A stretch of 16,021 nucleotides of DNA from an uncultured Bacilli bacterium (GTDB lineage Bacteria > Bacillota_I > Bacilli_A > RF39 > UBA660), in NCBI GenBank assembly GCA_947584955.1, contig CANPWS010000009.1:1-16021 (forward strand), read 5' to 3'. The notes beneath the pieces were generated by a model, which saw only the letters and a list, made by a program, of their open reading frames with translations, was not told where the DNA came from and ran no database searches. The position numbers and the translations under genes are program-made. Below are positions 14,116-16,021 of this stretch, one piece after another (positions within the stretch are counted from its first letter, which is position 1; every line of letters begins with the position of its first letter).

Positions 14116-14596
14116 CTTCTTTTATTTCTTTTTTACTAGTTGTTTTTGTTTCTTCTTTTACTTCTTCTTTAACCTGTTCTTCGTCTTTTTTATTTTCTGT
14201 CTTAGCTTTGATTGTTACTTTTTTTGGTTTATATTCTTTTCCTTCTAATGCATTTTTTGCTATTTCTACTAATTCAGAAAATGCTTTTGGATCATTAATA
14301 GCTATTTCACTTAACATTTTTCTATTAATTTCAATTTTAGCAAGAGATAATCCATTTATGAATTTTGAATAACTAATTTCATTTTCTCTACATGCTGCAT
14401 TAATTCTTGTAATCCATAATTTTCTGAAATTTCTTTTATTTTGTCTTCTATCTCTGTATGCGTATTGTCCTGAATGCATTACTTGTTCGTGTGCTGTTTT
14501 ATATAATCTATGTTTACTTCCAAAATAACCCTTGGCTTCTTTTAATACTTTTTTTCTTCTAGCACGTGCTATTGTGCCACCTTTTACTCTTGTCAT
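14108..14596 (-). CDS. rplT: Ribosomal protein L20 with C-terminal K/E-rich extension
   Basis: A large-subunit protein needed for early 50S assembly, and in Firmicutes the repressor of its own operon through the mRNA leader. Residues 1-118 match L20 throughout: [35 protein letters not shown] start, [21 protein letters not shown] (49-69) and the C-terminal globular part to about KNALEG. The remaining 44 residues are almost all Lys, Glu, Thr and Asp, an unusual extension because L20 is normally about 118 residues. AGGAG overlaps the rpmI stop and lies 8 bases before the ATG. An ATG-TAA start-stop pair sits immediately before the true start. It is the last gene of the operon. Confidence 0.96.
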   Translation of the reverse strand: MTRVKGGTIARARRKKVLKEAKGYFGSKHRLYKTAHEQVMHSGQYAYRDRRQNKRNFRKLWITRINAACRENEISYSKFINGLSLAKIEINRKMLSEIAINDPKAFSELVEIAKNALEGKEYKPKKVTIKAKTENKKDEEQVKEEVKEETKTTSKKEIKEEK

Positions 14597-14608
14597 TTAC
14601 ATCGTCTC

Positions 14609-14815
14609 CTATCCTAATATTGATTTAATTCTGTTATAATCAGATTTGTTTAGTACATTTCCTTTTCTTTTTTGTCTACTTCTTTTTGCACTATTTTTTC
14701 CTGTATTATGATTAATTCCTTGTCTTGTTATTTTTATTGATCCACTTTGTCTTACTTTAAAAACTTTGCTTGATCCTTTGTGTGTTTTCATTTTATTTTT
14801 CTTAACTTTTGTCAT
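14609..14815 (-). CDS. rpmI: Ribosomal protein L35
   Basis: A small basic 50S subunit protein of 68 residues, the usual length. The N-terminal KMKTHKGSSKVFKVRQSGSI (8-27) and the R/K-rich middle ending in KRKGNVL are typical of L35. AGGAGG lies 9 bases before the ATG. It is sandwiched 16 bases after infC and 12 bases before rplT, the standard bacterial order. Confidence 0.96.
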   Translation of the reverse strand: MTKVKKNKMKTHKGSSKVFKVRQSGSIKITRQGINHNTGKNSAKRSRQKRKGNVLNKSDYNRIKSILG

Positions 14816-14831
14816 TTTATATTTCCTCCTT

Positions 14832-15353
14832 CTATTTTTTAGGTGTTAGTTGCATAAACATACTTCTGCCTTCCATTTTTGGCTTAATTTCTACTTCTGC
14901 AACATCCAATAATGCTTCTTCAAATTTAACCAATACTTCTTTTGCAAGTTCAGGATGAGCTATTTGACGTCCTTTGAATCTGATGCTAGCTTTAATTTTT
15001 GAACCTTTTTCAAGATTTTTTCTAGCATTTTTTACTCTTGTATCAAAATCATGTTTGTCAATGGTAACGGATAATCTAAATTCTTTAATATCTACTGTTG
15101 CTTCTCTTTGTTTTTTCTGTGTCTCTTTTATTTTTTTCTTTTTTTCATATTTGAATTTATTATAATCCATTATTTTACAAACTGGTGGATTAGCACTTTC
15201 ATTCATAAGTACTAGGTCAAATCCCGCATACCCTGCAAGTGTAAGTGCATCTTGTCTACTTTTGACACCTAGTTGTTCACCGTTTGGTCCAATAACCATC
15301 ATTTCCCTACATTTTATTTGGTCATTTATAGGGTTTTCCCTAACATTAGCGAT
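14832..15353 (-). CDS. infC: Translation initiation factor IF-3, probably with AUC start
   Basis: IF-3 binds the 30S subunit, prevents premature 50S joining and proofreads the start codon. I place the start at ATC (15351-15353), giving 173 residues, the normal IF-3 length. GGAGG lies 8 bases upstream of ATC, and the protein then begins at the conserved PINDQIKCREMMVIGPNGEQ region like other IF-3 N-termini. The next upstream ATG (15372-15374) contains the GGAGG in its own second and third codons and has no ribosome site. A further ATG at 15407 lies in the leader terminator. Both domains are present: N-terminal to about residue 75 (PPVCKIMDYNKF at 56-67), a lysine-rich linker, and C-terminal with FRLSVTIDKHDF and KASIRFKGRQIAHPE. 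Confidence 0.95.
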   Translation of the reverse strand: MANVRENPINDQIKCREMMVIGPNGEQLGVKSRQDALTLAGYAGFDLVLMNESANPPVCKIMDYNKFKYEKKKKIKETQKKQREATVDIKEFRLSVTIDKHDFDTRVKNARKNLEKGSKIKASIRFKGRQIAHPELAKEVLVKFEEALLDVAEVEIKPKMEGRSMFMQLTPKK

Positions 15354-15375
15354 AAAAAACACCTCCATTAAAATA

Positions 15376-15407
15376 TAAAAATGAATACAAAAGAAACTTG
15401 TATTCAT
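15376..15407 (-). terminator. Leader terminator (attenuator) upstream of infC
   Basis: ATGAATACAA (15381-15390) and TTGTATTCAT (15398-15407) form a perfect 10-base stem with a 7-base loop, followed on the minus strand by TTTTATATTTT. It lies between promoter and infC, so it must be conditional. Its 5' arm can pair instead with an upstream leader segment at 15491-15500. Confidence 0.8.
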
Positions 15408-15516
15408 CTAAAAGCTACAAATATTACTATATTATTATATATTATATTAAAATTATGGCTTTTAACCTATTACCAGTGGTAATCAGGTGAGATAAATACA
15501 TCTTCTTTCCGTTTCG
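15376..15516 (-). promoter_or_regulatory. Structured mRNA leader of infC-rpmI-rplT, likely L20 leader
   Basis: About 140 bases between predicted transcription start and terminator. On the minus strand: UGUAUUUAUCU (15490-15500) pairs with AGAUGAAUACA (15399-15409) with one G-U. Inside lie a hairpin of AUUACC/GGUAAU closed by ACCU/AGGU with one bulged G (15465-15488), and a helix UAAAAGC/GCUUUUA (15458-15464 with 15409-15415) around an A/U-rich loop. The outer helix uses the 5' arm of the terminator, so leader fold and terminator exclude each other. Position and design match the L20 autoregulatory leader known upstream of infC in Firmicutes. Identity as that Rfam family is inferred. Confidence 0.7.
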
Positions 15517-15522
15517 TTTAAG

Positions 15523-15551
15523 ATTATATAATAAATATATGCTTTTGTCAA
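15523..15551 (-). promoter_or_regulatory. Consensus sigma-A promoter of infC-rpmI-rplT
   Basis: On the minus strand TTGACA (15546-15551), exactly 17 bases, TATAAT (15523-15528): a perfect consensus and the strongest promoter in the window. Initiation near 15516 gives a 5' leader of about 160 bases before the infC start. Confidence 0.88.
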
Positions 15552-15577
15552 TTAAAAATATAAATTTTTGTTATTTT

Positions 15578-16021
15578 TTATATATAATAGATATAATTAT
15601 CTTTTCTAGGTTTTACTTCCACTTCTTCTAATGGATACCCTAATATAACATTTCCTATTCCTTCATAGTTTCCATTTATGTTTAATTCTTTTAATATTTC
15701 TTTTCCTGTTTCTGTTTCAAATTCTTCTTTTGCTCTGTGTATCCAACAGCTTCCTATTCCATATGATTGTGCTGCTAACATAATGTTTTGCATTACTACG
15801 CTTCCATCATATATGTATGTAGGCACATCTTTATTTGCTAAAACAACGATTACTACTGGTGCGCCATAAAAAGGATCTGTATCTCTTTTCATTATTTCAG
15901 CATTTATTTTTGATAATTTATCTCTTGTTTCTTTTTTTGTTATAGCAATAATTATTGGAGATTGTTTATTCATTCCTGATGGTGCATAACTTGCGGCTTC
16001 TAATATATCTTTTAATATTTC
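15578..16021 (-). CDS. Nitroreductase-family flavoprotein (5' end beyond window)
   Basis: An FMN-dependent NAD(P)H oxidoreductase family member; the physiological substrate is unknown. The open frame continues past the first visible ATG (15973) to the window edge with no stop, and the added residues, ILEAASYAPSGMNKQSP, are the family's FMN-binding N-terminal motif. The gene therefore extends off the right edge and 147 residues are visible. Further signatures are GAPVVIVVLANK, DGSVVMQNIMLAAQSYGIGSCWI and the C-terminal GNVILGYP. The ATG at 15973 is an internal Met, not a start. Only a weak all-A/T hairpin lies between the stop and the infC promoter, so some readthrough is possible. Confidence 0.92.
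   Translation of the reverse strand, partial: EILKDILEAASYAPSGMNKQSPIIIAITKKETRDKLSKINAEIMKRDTDPFYGAPVVIVVLANKDVPTYIYDGSVVMQNIMLAAQSYGIGSCWIHRAKEEFETETGKEILKELNINGNYEGIGNVILGYPLEEVEVKPRKDNYIYYI

Noticed and set aside
14597..14602. ATG-TAA start-stop element directly before rplT as a regulatory mini-ORF
   Set aside because: The AGGAG is only 3 bases before this ATG but 8 bases before the rplT ATG, so the pair is probably fortuitous.
15354..15407. N-terminal extension of IF-3 from ATG at 15407
   Set aside because: The ATG and following codons lie in the attenuator hairpin and include the GGAGG used for the AUC start; IF-3 homologues lack such an extension.
15552..15577. Terminator after the nitroreductase gene
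   Set aside because: The only candidate is AAAAAT/ATTTTT with no G-C pair, too weak to call.
1..16021. Mycoplasma-type genetic code (TGA as Trp)
   Set aside because: TGG is used for Trp in several proteins and TGA ends the Tim44-like membrane protein gene at 6788-6790; no in-frame TGA was needed to extend any gene.

Overview
The window is very AT-rich (roughly a quarter G+C by eye) chromosomal DNA with Firmicutes-type gene content: the infC-rpmI-rplT operon, scpA-scpB, a DUF368/PopT protein, a CmpB-like membrane protein and Gram-positive style AGGAGG ribosome binding sites. TGG encodes Trp and TGA serves as a stop (for example at 6788-6790), so this is the standard bacterial code and not mycoplasma code 4. 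A low-GC Bacilli- or Erysipelotrichia-like, probably uncultured host-associated bacterium fits, but the species cannot be named. No phage, IS element, CRISPR array, tRNA or rRNA is visible. Gene packing is tight and no gene-free stretch exceeds 300 bases. Almost everything reads on the minus strand; the exception is one membrane protein gene at 2199-2846.

Layout in transcription order, from the right end. A nitroreductase enters from the right edge and ends at 15578. Next comes a consensus sigma-A promoter (15523-15551), a structured leader that looks like a ribosomal protein L20 autoregulatory attenuator (15376-15516), and infC (apparently starting at an AUC codon), rpmI and rplT, which carries an unusual K/E-rich C-terminal tail. 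The rplT terminator contains the -35 box of the next transcription unit, which holds a small membrane-anchored protein, scpA, scpB and pdp and closes with its own terminator. A PAP2 phosphatase and a MacB-like ABC transporter follow. The ABC gene is interrupted by a single -1 frame difference at an A6 run.

The central region (5058-7684) is a three-gene cassette: a membrane-anchored Tim44-like protein, a soluble Tim44-like protein and an SPFH protein. Each ends in or near a four-cysteine zinc ribbon, and the set resembles the B. subtilis YdjG/YdjH/YdjI envelope-stress module but has no pspA in view. Then come glyA with its own promoter and terminator, and a DUF368/PopT undecaprenyl-phosphate translocase whose mRNA looks almost leaderless. 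PopT ends back-to-back with the convergent CmpB-like gene. Divergent from that gene is the dTMP operon: a duplicated ThyX, a thymidylate kinase and the start of an unidentified membrane protein that leaves the window.

Functionally, thyX, tmk, pdp and glyA connect through thymidylate and folate one-carbon metabolism. PopT and the PAP2 enzyme both belong to families that act in polyprenyl-phosphate recycling. The points most worth a second look are the ThyX whose two halves have lost complementary motifs, the L20-type attenuator with mutually exclusive helices, the AUC start of infC, the promoter nested in the rplT terminator, the ABC transporter frameshift, and the zinc-ribbon SPFH cassette.
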